A DNA stretch of 64,000 nt from Yoonia ponticola (GCF_014199395.1 NZ_JACIJM010000013.1:1-64000); one strand, 5' to 3'. Counted from the first letter of the stretch, positions 44,873 through 53,526 are shown. The notes: generated from the sequence alone by a model not told the origin. Translations and numbers: made by a program.

Positions 44873-45727
44873 ATGATCCCAACAGTCCCCCAATCCAACG
44901 CGCTCAAATGGTCCTACCGGGCCTATGTCACGCTGTTTTTCGTCTACCTCGCCTTACCGCTGAGCGTCGTTTGCCTGCTCGCCTTCAACAACAGCGTCTT
45001 CCCGTCATTGCCGTGGGAAGGTTTCACGATGGCGTGGTTCTTTGGCACCGAAGCTCCGTTCGTCGGCGTGTTCCACGAACGCAGCATTATCCGCGCGATT
45101 GGCACTTCGGCCTTCGTGGCAATGTGGGTTTCGGCGCTGTCGGTGGCCGTGGGCACCTGCAACGCATTTCTATTTGTGCGGCACGATTTCCGCGGGAAAG
45201 GGTTTCTTTATATCCTCATGCTGCTGCCGCTGATTATTCCGGGCGTAATTTTAGGCATCTCGATCTTGGTGTTCGCCAGCTCTGTCGCTAACACGTTAGA
45301 GGATGCGACAGGCTTGTGGTTCGACGGACTGCGTCCCGGTTTGATCCTTGTGATCTTGGGCCAGTTTTCGTTCATTACAACCTTCGCCACGCTGGTCATC
45401 TCGGCAAGGTTGCAGAAATTTGATTCTAGCTTGGAAGAAGCCGCATTGAACCTTGGCGCGACCAAGTGGGGCGCGATCCGTCAGATCACACTGCCGTTCC
45501 TGATGCCCGCGATTGTCGGGGCAGGGGTGGTGGCTGTCCTGATGAGTTTCGAGAACTTTAACACGACGCTGATGTTGGTTGGCTCGGATTCACCGCTGAC
45601 GATCGAAATGTTTGATAAGCTCAAGCAAGGCTCGACGCCTGTGCTGAATGCGGTGTCATTACTGCTGATTATCGTCTCAGCACTTCTTGGATTGATGTCG
45701 CTGATGTTCCAAAAGTCCAAGGAATAG
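44873..45727 (+). CDS. potC: Polyamine-type ABC transporter, permease (PotC-like)
   Basis: The 284-residue permease includes LFFVYLALPLSVVCLLAFN, ILMLLPLIIPGVILGISILVF and the EAA loop SSLEEAALNLGATKWGAIRQITLPFLMPA. It completes the heterodimeric channel. A GC-rich hairpin lies directly after the stop, shared with convergent fabA. Confidence 0.9.
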   Translation: MIPTVPQSNALKWSYRAYVTLFFVYLALPLSVVCLLAFNNSVFPSLPWEGFTMAWFFGTEAPFVGVFHERSIIRAIGTSAFVAMWVSALSVAVGTCNAFLFVRHDFRGKGFLYILMLLPLIIPGVILGISILVFASSVANTLEDATGLWFDGLRPGLILVILGQFSFITTFATLVISARLQKFDSSLEEAALNLGATKWGAIRQITLPFLMPAIVGAGVVAVLMSFENFNTTLMLVGSDSPLTIEMFDKLKQGSTPVLNAVSLLLIIVSALLGLMSLMFQKSKE

Positions 45728-45732
45728 AAAAT

Positions 45733-45754
45733 GGCGGCCCGTGTCTGGGCCGCC
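45733..45754. terminator. Bidirectional hairpin between potC and fabA
   Basis: GGCGGCCC-gtgtct-GGGCCGCC is an exact 8-bp GC-rich stem. In the minus direction it is followed by ATTTTCTATT, so it serves fabA best; on the plus side the tail is not T-rich. Confidence 0.7.
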
Positions 45755-45767
45755 AATTCCGGTGGCG

Positions 45768-46277
45768 TTAGCTCTCGCTCAATGCGACTTTCATGTCTTT
45801 GACTTGATAGATCACTTCGCCGTCGGCTTCGACGATCCCGTCAGCTACGCCCATGGTCAGGCGGCGTGTTTGGATCGCTTTGGTAAAGTCGATCTTGTAG
45901 GTCAGCATTTTGCGCTCTGGTCGCACCATGCCTGTCAGTTTCACCTCGCCAACGCCCAGCGCATAGCCGCGACCCAGCCAGCCGCGCCAGCCCAGGTTAA
46001 AGCCGGTCAGCTGCCACAGGCCATCAAGGCCCAAACAGCCGGGCATGATCGGGTTGCCGGGGAAGTGGCATTCAAAAAACCACAGGTCGGGCGTGATGTC
46101 GAATTCAGCGACGATGTTGCCTTTACCGTGTGCGCCGCCGTCGGCGGAGACTTCGGTGATCCGGTCCATCATCAGCATCGGCGGCGCAGGAAGTTGCGCG
46201 TTGCCGGGGCCGAATAATTCGCCTGCTGCGCATTTCAGAAGGGCTTCTTTGTCAAAACTGCTCGGATATTGGGACAA
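45768..46277 (-). CDS. fabA: 3-Hydroxydecanoyl-ACP dehydratase/isomerase
   Basis: The 169-residue hot-dog enzyme makes the cis-3-decenoyl-ACP branch point of anaerobic-type unsaturated fatty acid synthesis. Markers are [26 protein letters not shown], the active-site His segment [27 protein letters not shown], and the C-terminal [15 protein letters not shown] place the start at TTG 46277, which gives the normal N-terminus; an ATG at 46322 would add 15 uncharacteristic residues and has no ribosome site. It is divergent from irr. The usual downstream fabB is missing: the polyamine-type operon lies there instead. Confidence 0.9.
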   Translation of the reverse strand: MSQYPSSFDKEALLKCAAGELFGPGNAQLPAPPMLMMDRITEVSADGGAHGKGNIVAEFDITPDLWFFECHFPGNPIMPGCLGLDGLWQLTGFNLGWRGWLGRGYALGVGEVKLTGMVRPERKMLTYKIDFTKAIQTRRLTMGVADGIVEADGEVIYQVKDMKVALSES

Positions 46278-46442
46278 TGGCTTGGCTCTTTTTTGGTCAG
46301 TTGCTTTGTCTACCTTTACCATTTGCGTGAACTTAAGGGCAAGTGTGCCGCTTTGCCGCGAAATGAGGCGCTAAATTATAGGGTTTTCGTTTGATCCTAC
46401 TCAGATTTACGCCATATTAGGACAGTAAGGAGACAATCGTCG

Positions 46443-46871
46443 ATGATCGAGACCGCACAAGACACCGCAGCACACAGGGGCAACACATGGTTGGCATCAG
46501 CCGATCTGCGTCCCACACGCCAGCGCGTCACGCTTGCAACATTGCTCGTTGGCGACGGTCAGAACCGACATGTCACCGCGGAAAGTCTGTTTGACGCCGC
46601 CTCGCGACATGGTGAAAAAGTATCACTGGCCACTGTGTACAACACACTTCGCGCATTTTGCGATGCTGGTTTGATGCGTGAAATTACGGTTGATGGGTCC
46701 AAAAGCTATTTTGACACGAACATCACAGATCACCCACATTTCTACTGGGAAGACGACCACAAGCTGACTGATGCTGCTGCTGATCAGTTGGAAATCTCGA
46801 AATTACCGGATATTCCCGAAGGCGCAGAAATCGCTTCGGTTGATGTCGTGATTCGCCTGCGCCGTACCTAA
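46443..46871 (+). CDS. irr: Iron response regulator Irr (Fur family)
   Basis: The 142-residue Fur-family protein has a winged helix (RPTRQRVTLATLLVGDGQNRHVTAESLFDAA; VSLATVYNTLRAFCDAGLMREI) and the Irr-type metal/heme region TDHPHFYWEDDH. It lacks the C-terminal CxxC pairs of zinc-bound Fur. In Rhizobiales and Rhodobacterales Irr controls iron and heme genes and is often next to fabA, as here. AAGGAGA stands ahead of the ATG. Confidence 0.93.
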   Translation: MIETAQDTAAHRGNTWLASADLRPTRQRVTLATLLVGDGQNRHVTAESLFDAASRHGEKVSLATVYNTLRAFCDAGLMREITVDGSKSYFDTNITDHPHFYWEDDHKLTDAAADQLEISKLPDIPEGAEIASVDVVIRLRRT

Positions 46872-46880
46872 AGGTCAGGT

Positions 46881-46903
46881 TTCGCCTACCTTGAGTAGGC
46901 GAA
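46881..46903 (+). terminator. Hairpin after irr
   Basis: TTCGCCTAC-cttga-GTAGGCGAA is a perfect 9-bp stem starting 10 bases after the irr stop. There is no T-run, so termination is plausible but not certain. Confidence 0.65.
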
Positions 46904-46985
46904 TGCCATCTGCCATCCTATCGTTATCCCAGTCCTGTAAGTTCGCCTTGCGGGAAAGGTTGGAAACGATAGTCGAGGGCATATC

Positions 46986-47744
46986 ATGCCAAAGCAACAT
47001 CACACCGACTTGGTTTTGTCATTTACGCGGGTGCGCACAGCGCTTGGGCTTCTGGGGATGTGCTTGCCGCTGTTTTTGATCTTGGGTGGCTTGCTGGATC
47101 TGCCGCGCGTCGATTCCGAGGTGGGGCGCATCGAGCCGACGATCAGTGATTTTTACCACACGACTTATCGCGATATCTTTGTCGGGACGCTCTGTGCAAT
47201 TGGCGTGTTTCTGATTTCCTACCGTGGATATCGCCGCGAAGAAGGTGAATGGATCGACGATGATTGGCTGGCAACGACTGCTGGGATCAGTGCATTCGGC
47301 GTCGCATTCTTTCCGAATGAAGGTGGTGGCGTCAAAGTTGCAAGCATGACGCAACATTTGCTTGGTGCGGAATTCACACCGATTATTCACTACCTCTCGG
47401 CGTTCGTTTTCTTTTCCAGCCTTGCAGCGTTCTGTTTTGTAAAATTCGCGCGGACATGCAGCATGGGACGCAGGCGTGTGTATATCGCGTGTGGCTGGAC
47501 GATAATTGCCGCGCTTATTTTGACCGCGCTGGCCGTTGTTTTCAAACGCTTTATCGGCGGCACCGGACGCGAGATCGTTTTGGACTACAATCTGATTTTC
47601 TGGTTCGAGGCGATGGGAATTTGGGCCTTTGGTCTGTCGTGGCTGACCAAAAGTAAAGCCGACCTCGCGCTGTTTAGAAAGTCTGGATTTGCGGTGGGGG
47701 ACACGCCTAGGCTTGGTGGCTGCGATGACGAGCAAGTTGGATAA
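46986..47744 (+). CDS. Uncharacterised multi-pass membrane protein
   Basis: I do not recognise the family. The 252-residue product has about six hydrophobic segments: LGLLGMCLPLFLILGGLL; IFVGTLCAIGVFLISYRGY; TTAGISAFGVAFF; IIHYLSAFVFFSSLAAFCFVKFA; VYIACGWTIIAALILTALAVVF; and FWFEAMGIWAFGLSWL. Between the first two is a conserved-looking ISDFYHTTYRDIFV, and EGEWIDDDWLA precedes the third. The start at 46986 (MPKQHHTDL) is only a best guess. It may be transcribed with the RAYT-like gene 49 bases downstream. Confidence 0.75.
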   Translation: MPKQHHTDLVLSFTRVRTALGLLGMCLPLFLILGGLLDLPRVDSEVGRIEPTISDFYHTTYRDIFVGTLCAIGVFLISYRGYRREEGEWIDDDWLATTAGISAFGVAFFPNEGGGVKVASMTQHLLGAEFTPIIHYLSAFVFFSSLAAFCFVKFARTCSMGRRRVYIACGWTIIAALILTALAVVFKRFIGGTGREIVLDYNLIFWFEAMGIWAFGLSWLTKSKADLALFRKSGFAVGDTPRLGGCDDEQVG

Positions 47745-47793
47745 CGTGTAGCGATTCAGGTTCTGTTAACCTTGCTGAAGCTAACTTCGGGGT

Positions 47794-48330
47794 ATGACCG
47801 ATTTTATGCACCCGATTCTCGCCACGAACGCCACGTTCTTTACTGTCCGCCTTCAGGATACGACTTCGCGCCTGTTGGTGGATCAAGTCGATGTTTTGCG
47901 GCAGTCCATACGTGTTTGCAGCAAGTCTATGCCGTTTCAAATTGTGGCGGCTGTGATCTTGCCTGCGAAACTTCACATGATTTGGACGTTACCGGACAAG
48001 GATTTTGATCATGCTGCGCGTTGGCGGATCATCAAATCCACGTTTTCGCGGCATTGCCCGAAACCCGATCCGGCTGATTTGTCGCCAGCGATGATCCGGC
48101 GGCGTGAAAAAGGGATTTGGCAACGCAGCTTCTGGCAGCACGATATCCGCGATCAGGCCGACTACGATCTGCATGAACACTTGATTATCCATGCGCCGGT
48201 ATCAGAAGGATTGGTGACGCGGCCCGGTGACTGGGCGTTGTCATCGCTGCATACGCGGGGACGTGGCTTGCAATTTCGACCGCAGCAACCGCCTAAAACG
48301 TATCGGGCGCGGACAACGACAGTTGCCTAG
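47794..48330 (+). CDS. RAYT-like (IS200/Y1-type) transposase with lost catalytic residues
   Basis: The 178-residue protein keeps the scaffold of REP-associated tyrosine transposases: FFTVRLQDTTSRLLVDQVDVLR, VAAVILPAKLHMIWTLPDKDFDHAARWRIIKSTFSR, RRREKGIWQRSFWQHDIRDQADYDLH, and SEGLVTRPGDWALSSLH. In active relatives the second segment reads PDHxH. Here the first His of the HUH pair is Lys59 and only His61 remains. The catalytic Tyr of the DYIHxNPV segment is Leu130 (EHLIIHAPV). The frame is open and even in codon use, so it looks kept and possibly domesticated, with no nicking activity expected. Confidence 0.8.
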   Translation: MTDFMHPILATNATFFTVRLQDTTSRLLVDQVDVLRQSIRVCSKSMPFQIVAAVILPAKLHMIWTLPDKDFDHAARWRIIKSTFSRHCPKPDPADLSPAMIRRREKGIWQRSFWQHDIRDQADYDLHEHLIIHAPVSEGLVTRPGDWALSSLHTRGRGLQFRPQQPPKTYRARTTTVA

Positions 48331-48331
48331 T

Positions 48332-49192
48332 TTAGAACCATTGCCCCGGTTCCATCAGGCCGAGGTCCATCAACTGGGTTGATGACCATTCAAACTGGGT
48401 TGAAGACCGCCATTTGAAATCTTGGATCGCATCGCGACTGCCCGGATTGCGTTTTAACGCTTTGGCTGTTCGGAACGAGCAGACCGCGGCCGTTAGGTTA
48501 TTGTGCCATGGACACGCATATGTGTTGAATTCCGGCAAATTAAACGTGTGATCCGCTTGAAGCTGCAAACCGGGACGTGCGCGGAATAGACTGACGCGAT
48601 CAATCCGTCGGCGCGTCCATGGCATGTGTTCCTCGAACCGCCAGCGTAGCCCACCAAAGAAATCGAGCTGTCGTTCTTCGTAGTCTTCGCCGTTCCAACG
48701 GGCCAATGCGTAGTAACCGGACGTGTCCAAATGTGCGTTCTCTAACGATACAGCATTGGGCGCTTCATTCAGATCACCCGCATAGAGATCGACCGTAAAG
48801 GTCATGATCGTTTCACGGCGTTCTTCAGCATTAAAGGCCAGCATTTCGCCAACTGTGCGATCATCCGAAAATGGGTAGTGCAGATATTCGCTATTATAAC
48901 AGTAATATAGCCATTTGCCGGATGCGGCCGCGATCACACCATTCACCGCGTTTTCTAACGCCGCATCTTCGGACATGTCGTGTGTCACCCAATGCACGTT
49001 TTGATCCAAACCCGCCAACGGTACGATTTCGTCGCTCGCGAACACAACCAAGGCTTGAAACCCAGCCCGCAAATGGTGCGCGATCGTTGACCGAACCTCG
49101 ACGTCATCCTCGACCATGATCAGCCCAATAGGCCCCTTGGCCAATGCCGCTTTGCCGTCACGCAGAAAACTAGATAAATCGGGATACATCAT
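48332..49192 (-). CDS. Uncharacterised protein, possible GT2-like glycosyltransferase
   Basis: The 286-residue soluble protein begins MMYPDLSSFLRDG, with a first strand GPIGLIMVEDDVEVRSTIAHHLRAGFQALVVFAS. Later segments are SGKWLYYCYNSEYLHYPFSDDRTVGEMLAFNAEERRETIMTFTVDLY and LPEFNTYACPWHNNLTAAVCSFRTAKALKRNP. The alternation of strands and the acidic VDLY segment suggest a GT-A-type nucleotide-sugar fold, but no secure DxD motif is seen. The frame extends to 49291, but the first 33 residues look non-coding. It is divergent from miaB. Treat as conserved hypothetical. Confidence 0.6.
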   Translation of the reverse strand: MMYPDLSSFLRDGKAALAKGPIGLIMVEDDVEVRSTIAHHLRAGFQALVVFASDEIVPLAGLDQNVHWVTHDMSEDAALENAVNGVIAAASGKWLYYCYNSEYLHYPFSDDRTVGEMLAFNAEERRETIMTFTVDLYAGDLNEAPNAVSLENAHLDTSGYYALARWNGEDYEERQLDFFGGLRWRFEEHMPWTRRRIDRVSLFRARPGLQLQADHTFNLPEFNTYACPWHNNLTAAVCSFRTAKALKRNPGSRDAIQDFKWRSSTQFEWSSTQLMDLGLMEPGQWF

Positions 49193-49309
49193 AGGCGGGT
49201 CCGTTCGTGATACATGTGCTCTCTTTTGCCGCGAAGTTTGCCTGCATTGCAAGCACGGGCGGCTCGGGGTAGGACAGCGACTGATTTGCACTTGCTCAGG
49301 ATGTCACAG

Positions 49310-50644
49310 ATGTCAGACCGCACGCCCGCCCCAAAGAAGTTATATATCAAGACTTATGGATGTCAGATGAACGTCTATGACAGCGAACGCATGGCTGAAG
49401 CGCTGGGCGGGAATGGCTATGTAGAGACAAAGTCGCCAGAAGACGCGGACATGATCTTGCTCAACACATGTCACATCCGTGAAAAAGCGGCGGAAAAGGT
49501 GTATTCCGAACTGGGCCGCATGAAGGCGCTGAAGATTGATAAGCCTGATTTGAAATTCGGTGTGACTGGATGTGTGGCCCAAGCCGAGGGCGAAGAGATC
49601 ATGCGCCGTCAGCCGATTGTCGATCTGGTTGTGGGACCGCAAAGCTATCACCGTTTGCCAGCGATGGACGACGCGGTGCAGGCGGGCAAAAAGGCACTGG
49701 ATACCGATTTTCCTGACGACGACAAATTCGACACGCTGAAACGACGGTCCAAAGCCAAGCGCGGGCCAACAGCATTTCTGACCGTGCAAGAAGGCTGTGA
49801 CAAATTCTGCGCCTTCTGTGTGGTCCCATACACGCGCGGGTCCGAGGTATCACGCCCTGCGGACCGGATTATTCGCGAGGCACAGGAATTGGTCGAAACG
49901 GGCGTGCGTGAGATCACGCTGTTGGGCCAGAACGTGAATGCCTATCACGGCCATGACGGCGGGCTTGCTGGTCTGATTTGGGCGCTGGACAAGGTGGACG
50001 GGCTGGAGCGCATCCGCTTTACCACGTCACACCCTAACGACATGGATGACGCGCTGATCGAGGCTCATGGCACCTGTTCTAAATTGATGCCCTACCTGCA
50101 TTTACCGGTACAGGCGGGGTCCGACAAAATCCTCAAGGCGATGAACCGCAAGCACACCGCCGAAAGCTATATTCGTGTCATCGAACGCATCCGCGCGGCG
50201 CGGCCTGATATTTTGCTGTCCGGTGACTTCATCGTTGGTTTCCCCGGTGAGACCGATCAAGACTTTGAAGATACGCTGAGCCTCATTCGCGAAGTGCACT
50301 ACGGCCAAGCCTATTCGTTCAAGTATTCCACACGCCCGGGCACACCGGCTGCTGAAAAGCCGCAATTGCCCGAAGATGTGATGAACGAACGCTTGCAGCG
50401 CCTGCAAGGCCTGCTGCGTGAACAACAGGTGCAGACGCAAGAAAGCATGGTTGGTCGTGAGGTCTCGGTATTGTTCGAAAAAGCCGGACGCGAAGCAGGG
50501 CAGATGATCGGAAAGTCCGAATATCTTCATGCCGTGTTCGCCGAAGCGCCGTTGGATTCAATCGGCAAGGTTCGAAAAGTGAGAATCACTCGGTCAGAAA
50601 CCAACTCTTTGGCGGGAAATCTGTCGAAATCGCCACAATTTTAA
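49310..50644 (+). CDS. miaB: tRNA-2-methylthio-N6-dimethylallyladenosine synthase
   Basis: The 444-residue methylthiotransferase has the N-terminal UPF0004 domain with three cluster cysteines ([31 protein letters not shown]). The radical SAM triad is [18 protein letters not shown], and the TRAM domain is at the C-terminus ([27 protein letters not shown]). It adds the 2-methylthio group to i6A37 of tRNAs reading UNN codons. ATG 49310 or 49301 are both possible after AGGA; a longer frame to 49214 is unlikely. Confidence 0.95.
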   Translation: MSDRTPAPKKLYIKTYGCQMNVYDSERMAEALGGNGYVETKSPEDADMILLNTCHIREKAAEKVYSELGRMKALKIDKPDLKFGVTGCVAQAEGEEIMRRQPIVDLVVGPQSYHRLPAMDDAVQAGKKALDTDFPDDDKFDTLKRRSKAKRGPTAFLTVQEGCDKFCAFCVVPYTRGSEVSRPADRIIREAQELVETGVREITLLGQNVNAYHGHDGGLAGLIWALDKVDGLERIRFTTSHPNDMDDALIEAHGTCSKLMPYLHLPVQAGSDKILKAMNRKHTAESYIRVIERIRAARPDILLSGDFIVGFPGETDQDFEDTLSLIREVHYGQAYSFKYSTRPGTPAAEKPQLPEDVMNERLQRLQGLLREQQVQTQESMVGREVSVLFEKAGREAGQMIGKSEYLHAVFAEAPLDSIGKVRKVRITRSETNSLAGNLSKSPQF

Positions 50645-50824
50645 CTTAGTTTGTCACAAATTCCGGCTCAATGCTTGAGAGGCGACCGCACAGTTTCCGT
50701 TCTGGATGCAATATGTGGTTATTAGGTCTTACAACGGGTCCTAATCTTGGTACAAATGTAGCTAACGTAATTAAAGTAGACGGTATGTGTTTCCGTCTTG
50801 GTTTTGAGACGCAAAGCGAGGGAT

Positions 50825-51430
50825 ATGGTCGTGGCGAAATTCAATTTTAGAAAGTCATCGCAGTCGGTGTTTGCAATTGCAGCGGCAGCACTGTCGGTGG
50901 CAATGATTGCAGCTCCTGTTTCTGCACAAACGGTGGTTGTCGAGGCGACCAATGGCAACCGCACAATCATTGGTGAAGAATACACGCCAACGATCTGGGT
51001 TGATCCCGACGGCTGCGAACACTGGGTGTTTGATGATGGCTTCGAAGGCTTCATGTCCCCACACCGTAACCGTGATGGTAGCCCAGTGTGCCGCCGTCAG
51101 GAAGTTTGCGGTGTTGTCCCGTCCGATACATTGTTTGCAAACGATGAAGCGTGGATTGCGGAAGGCCGGAAAAGCCAGCTGATGAGCTATTTTGCTAATC
51201 TCGACGCCTATGGCGTCATGATTTATGGCCACACAGATGCCAACGCATCTGATGAATATAACATGGGTCTGTCCCAGCGTCGCGCCGATATGGTTGCTAA
51301 TGTTGCACGATCCGCAGGCGTCAACGTTGTTGAAGCTCGTGGTTTTGGTGAGCGTCGTCCGGCACAAGCAGGTAACTCTGCTGCAGCTTATGCTGCGAAC
51401 CGTCGCGTCGAAGTCATTTGTCTGAAGTAA
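50825..51430 (+). CDS. OmpA-family protein with an N-terminal WVDPxGC domain
   Basis: The 201-residue exported protein has a signal peptide (FAIAAAALSVAMIAAPVSA-QT). A ~40-residue domain follows: TIWVDPDGCEHWVFDDGFEGFMS..DGSPVC. The C-terminal OmpA peptidoglycan-binding domain reads VMIYGHTDANASDEYNMGLSQRRADMVANV, ending GFGERRPAQA..NRRVEV. It anchors something to peptidoglycan in the periplasm or outer membrane. The same WVDPxGC domain is carried by the lipoprotein encoded eight bases downstream, so the two likely work together. Confidence 0.88.
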   Translation: MVVAKFNFRKSSQSVFAIAAAALSVAMIAAPVSAQTVVVEATNGNRTIIGEEYTPTIWVDPDGCEHWVFDDGFEGFMSPHRNRDGSPVCRRQEVCGVVPSDTLFANDEAWIAEGRKSQLMSYFANLDAYGVMIYGHTDANASDEYNMGLSQRRADMVANVARSAGVNVVEARGFGERRPAQAGNSAAAYAANRRVEVICLK

Positions 51431-51438
51431 GGAGCAGT

Positions 51439-51774
51439 ATGATGAAAATGGTTAAAGTTTCCGCCCTGCTCGTTGCTGGTTTGACAGTATCTGGGTGCGC
51501 AGAATTGGTTGTTGGTCAGCTTGAAGGTGGTCAGCGGACAGGTCTAGAACGGTCCTTCGATGGTGGCCGTGATAGCAAATCCCTTTCACAGCTTGTCGCT
51601 GGTATCTGGGTCGATCCAAACGGATGTGACCACTGGATCATCGACGACGGTGTTGAAGGCTACTTGTCAGAGCGCCTGACACCTGATGGTCGTCCTGTGT
51701 GTTCCGGTGTTGCACCGCCAAACACAGCAACAGGTCCGTTCCGCGAAGGTACAGACATTCCTGATACGCTCTAA
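51439..51774 (+). CDS. Lipoprotein with WVDPxGC domain
   Basis: The 111-residue protein has signal peptide VKVSALLVAGLTVSGC with a lipobox (VSGC), so it is lipid-anchored, probably in the outer membrane. The mature part is mostly IWVDPNGCDHWIIDDGVEGYLS..TPDGRPVC, a near-duplicate of the domain in the OmpA-family protein upstream. Two cysteines in the domain, about 35 residues apart, are conserved between the two copies and could form a disulfide. GGAG precedes the ATG; a strong terminator follows. Confidence 0.85.
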   Translation: MMKMVKVSALLVAGLTVSGCAELVVGQLEGGQRTGLERSFDGGRDSKSLSQLVAGIWVDPNGCDHWIIDDGVEGYLSERLTPDGRPVCSGVAPPNTATGPFREGTDIPDTL

Positions 51775-51799
51775 ATCAGGGCAGTTCAGATTTTCGAGA

Positions 51800-51829
51800 A
51801 AGGTCGCGGATATTTCCGCGGCCTTTTTT
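51800..51829 (+). terminator. Rho-independent terminator after the lipoprotein gene
   Basis: AAGGTCGCGG and CCGCGGCCTT pair over ten bases (one G-T) around a 6-base loop, followed by TTTT. Confidence 0.9.
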
Positions 51830-51931
51830 CATGTTTGAGCGTCATGTCGCGCAGCAGTGCTTGCGCAAGTCTGCGCATATTGCGACGATAGCGTTAACGC
51901 AGATTCTGCCGCTTACAATCAGGAGAGTTGT

Positions 51932-52963
51932 TTGACCCCTAGCGACCAGACCCCCGATAATGGTGTTCAGCATAACGATGACGTATCTGAATCCCTGCTT
52001 GCCTTTCCTGACAACTATTTACTGATCGATCTCTGCGGCGAATTTGACCGTAATCTCGCGACGCTCGAAGATCGGCTTTCGGTGCAGATCATCAGGCGTG
52101 GCAACGAACTCGCTGTGGTAGGCGAGGAGAAGCCTCGCAAAGATGCTATCGATATACTCAAGTCTTTATATGGGCGGCTAGAGGCGGGTAAGTCGTTGGA
52201 AGACGGCGATATTGACCGTGAGCTGCGGATGGGGCCAGCAGAGGTGCGTGGTGCCGCAGAACCCGGCGACCAGAAAGAACTGTTCAAAGGCGTGAGCGGT
52301 GCGCGGGTCGAGATTAAGACGCGCAAGAAATTGGTCGAACCACGGACCGAGGCGCAAAAGGCATATGTGCGGTCTTTGTTCGAGAAAGAACTCGCGTTCG
52401 GTATTGGACCTGCTGGGACGGGGAAAACCTACCTCGCGGTCGCCGTTGCTGTGAACATGTACATCAACGGCGAAGTGGACCGGATCATTCTGTCGCGCCC
52501 TGCGGTCGAAGCGGGGGAAAAACTTGGCTATCTGCCCGGTGATATGAAGGACAAAGTCGATCCTTACATGCAGCCGCTCTATGATGCACTGAATGACTTT
52601 TTGCCTGGGAAACAGACGGCGAAGCTGATCGAAGAAAAGCGGATCGAAATCGCGCCGCTTGCCTTTATGCGCGGACGGACGTTGTCTCGGGCATTTGTTG
52701 TTCTGGATGAAGCGCAGAACGCGACGCCGATGCAGATGAAAATGTTCCTGACCCGCCTTGGTGAAGGATCACGGATGGTGATTACTGGCGACCGGACGCA
52801 GATTGATTTGCCGCGCGGCGTGACGTCTGGGCTGTGGGATGCGGAACGTTTATTGAAAACGATCCCGAAGATCAGCTTTAACTACTTCACGTCCAAAGAT
52901 GTGGTGCGTCATCCACTGGTTGCCGCGATCATCGAAGCCTATGAAGCCGACGATCCCAAATGA
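51932..52963 (+). CDS. ybeZ: PhoH-family ATPase (PhoH-like, ybeZ type)
   Basis: The 343-residue protein has an N-terminal KH-like part and a PhoH P-loop ATPase core with Walker A GIGPAGTGKTYLAVA, RPAVEAGEKLGYLPGD, Walker B AFVVLDEAQNATPMQMKMFL and GDRTQIDLPRG. It likely acts on RNA with YbeY, encoded next. I start it at TTG 51932, six bases after AGGAG; the frame continuing back to 51857 runs through non-conserved sequence. It heads phoH-ybeY-corC-lnt. Confidence 0.92.
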   Translation: MTPSDQTPDNGVQHNDDVSESLLAFPDNYLLIDLCGEFDRNLATLEDRLSVQIIRRGNELAVVGEEKPRKDAIDILKSLYGRLEAGKSLEDGDIDRELRMGPAEVRGAAEPGDQKELFKGVSGARVEIKTRKKLVEPRTEAQKAYVRSLFEKELAFGIGPAGTGKTYLAVAVAVNMYINGEVDRIILSRPAVEAGEKLGYLPGDMKDKVDPYMQPLYDALNDFLPGKQTAKLIEEKRIEIAPLAFMRGRTLSRAFVVLDEAQNATPMQMKMFLTRLGEGSRMVITGDRTQIDLPRGVTSGLWDAERLLKTIPKISFNYFTSKDVVRHPLVAAIIEAYEADDPK

Positions 52964-52965
52964 TA

Positions 52966-52985
52966 CGATGTTTCGCGAAAAATCG
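52966..52985. repeat. Palindromic intergenic repeat, copy 1
   Basis: CGATGTTTCGCGAAAAATCG, a 20-base palindrome with one mismatched pair, lies between the phoH stop and the ybeY start and is followed by AGGCATCC. A perfect version occurs at 57984-58003. Confidence 0.6.
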
Positions 52986-52996
52986 AGGCATCCAGC

Positions 52997-53491
52997 ATGA
53001 GCGTTGACGTCATCATCGAAGACCCGCGCTGGGTGGCCCTTGATTTCGAAACACTCGCCGTGGTCGCCAGCGACGCTGCTTTGACGCGTTTAGGTTTAGA
53101 GGCGTCCGAATTTGAGGTCAGCATCTTGGCCTGCGACGACGCTCGCATCGCGGTGCTGAACCAAGACTTCCGCGCCAAGTCCACACCGACAAATGTTCTC
53201 AGTTGGCCATCGGACGAACGCGCGGCCGACATACCCGGCGACATGCCCGAGATGCCGTCGCCGGGTCCTGACAATGAATTGGGCGATATTGCCATCGCAT
53301 ATGACACTTGCTCGCGCGAAGCTGCGGAGCAGGGCAAGCCTGTTGCGGACCATGTGACGCACCTGATCGTCCATGGAACACTGCATCTGTTGGGTTTTGA
53401 TCACGAAAATGAGCCGGATGCCGCATTAATGGAAGGATTAGAGACGGAAATCCTTGGCAATTTGGGGTTGGCTGACCCATATAGGGAATAA
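52997..53491 (+). CDS. ybeY: Endoribonuclease YbeY (rRNA maturation)
   Basis: The 164-residue UPF0054 metalloprotein has zinc-binding motif HGTLHLLGFDH near residue 125 (three His). NVLSWPSDE and GDIAIAYDTC upstream are typical of the family. It takes part in 16S rRNA 3' maturation and ribosome quality control. It sits 33 bases after phoH. Confidence 0.93.
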   Translation: MSVDVIIEDPRWVALDFETLAVVASDAALTRLGLEASEFEVSILACDDARIAVLNQDFRAKSTPTNVLSWPSDERAADIPGDMPEMPSPGPDNELGDIAIAYDTCSREAAEQGKPVADHVTHLIVHGTLHLLGFDHENEPDAALMEGLETEILGNLGLADPYRE

Positions 53492-53526
53492 CCCGCGTAT
53501 TTGGGTGTGTTTTTAGGCAAGGATTA

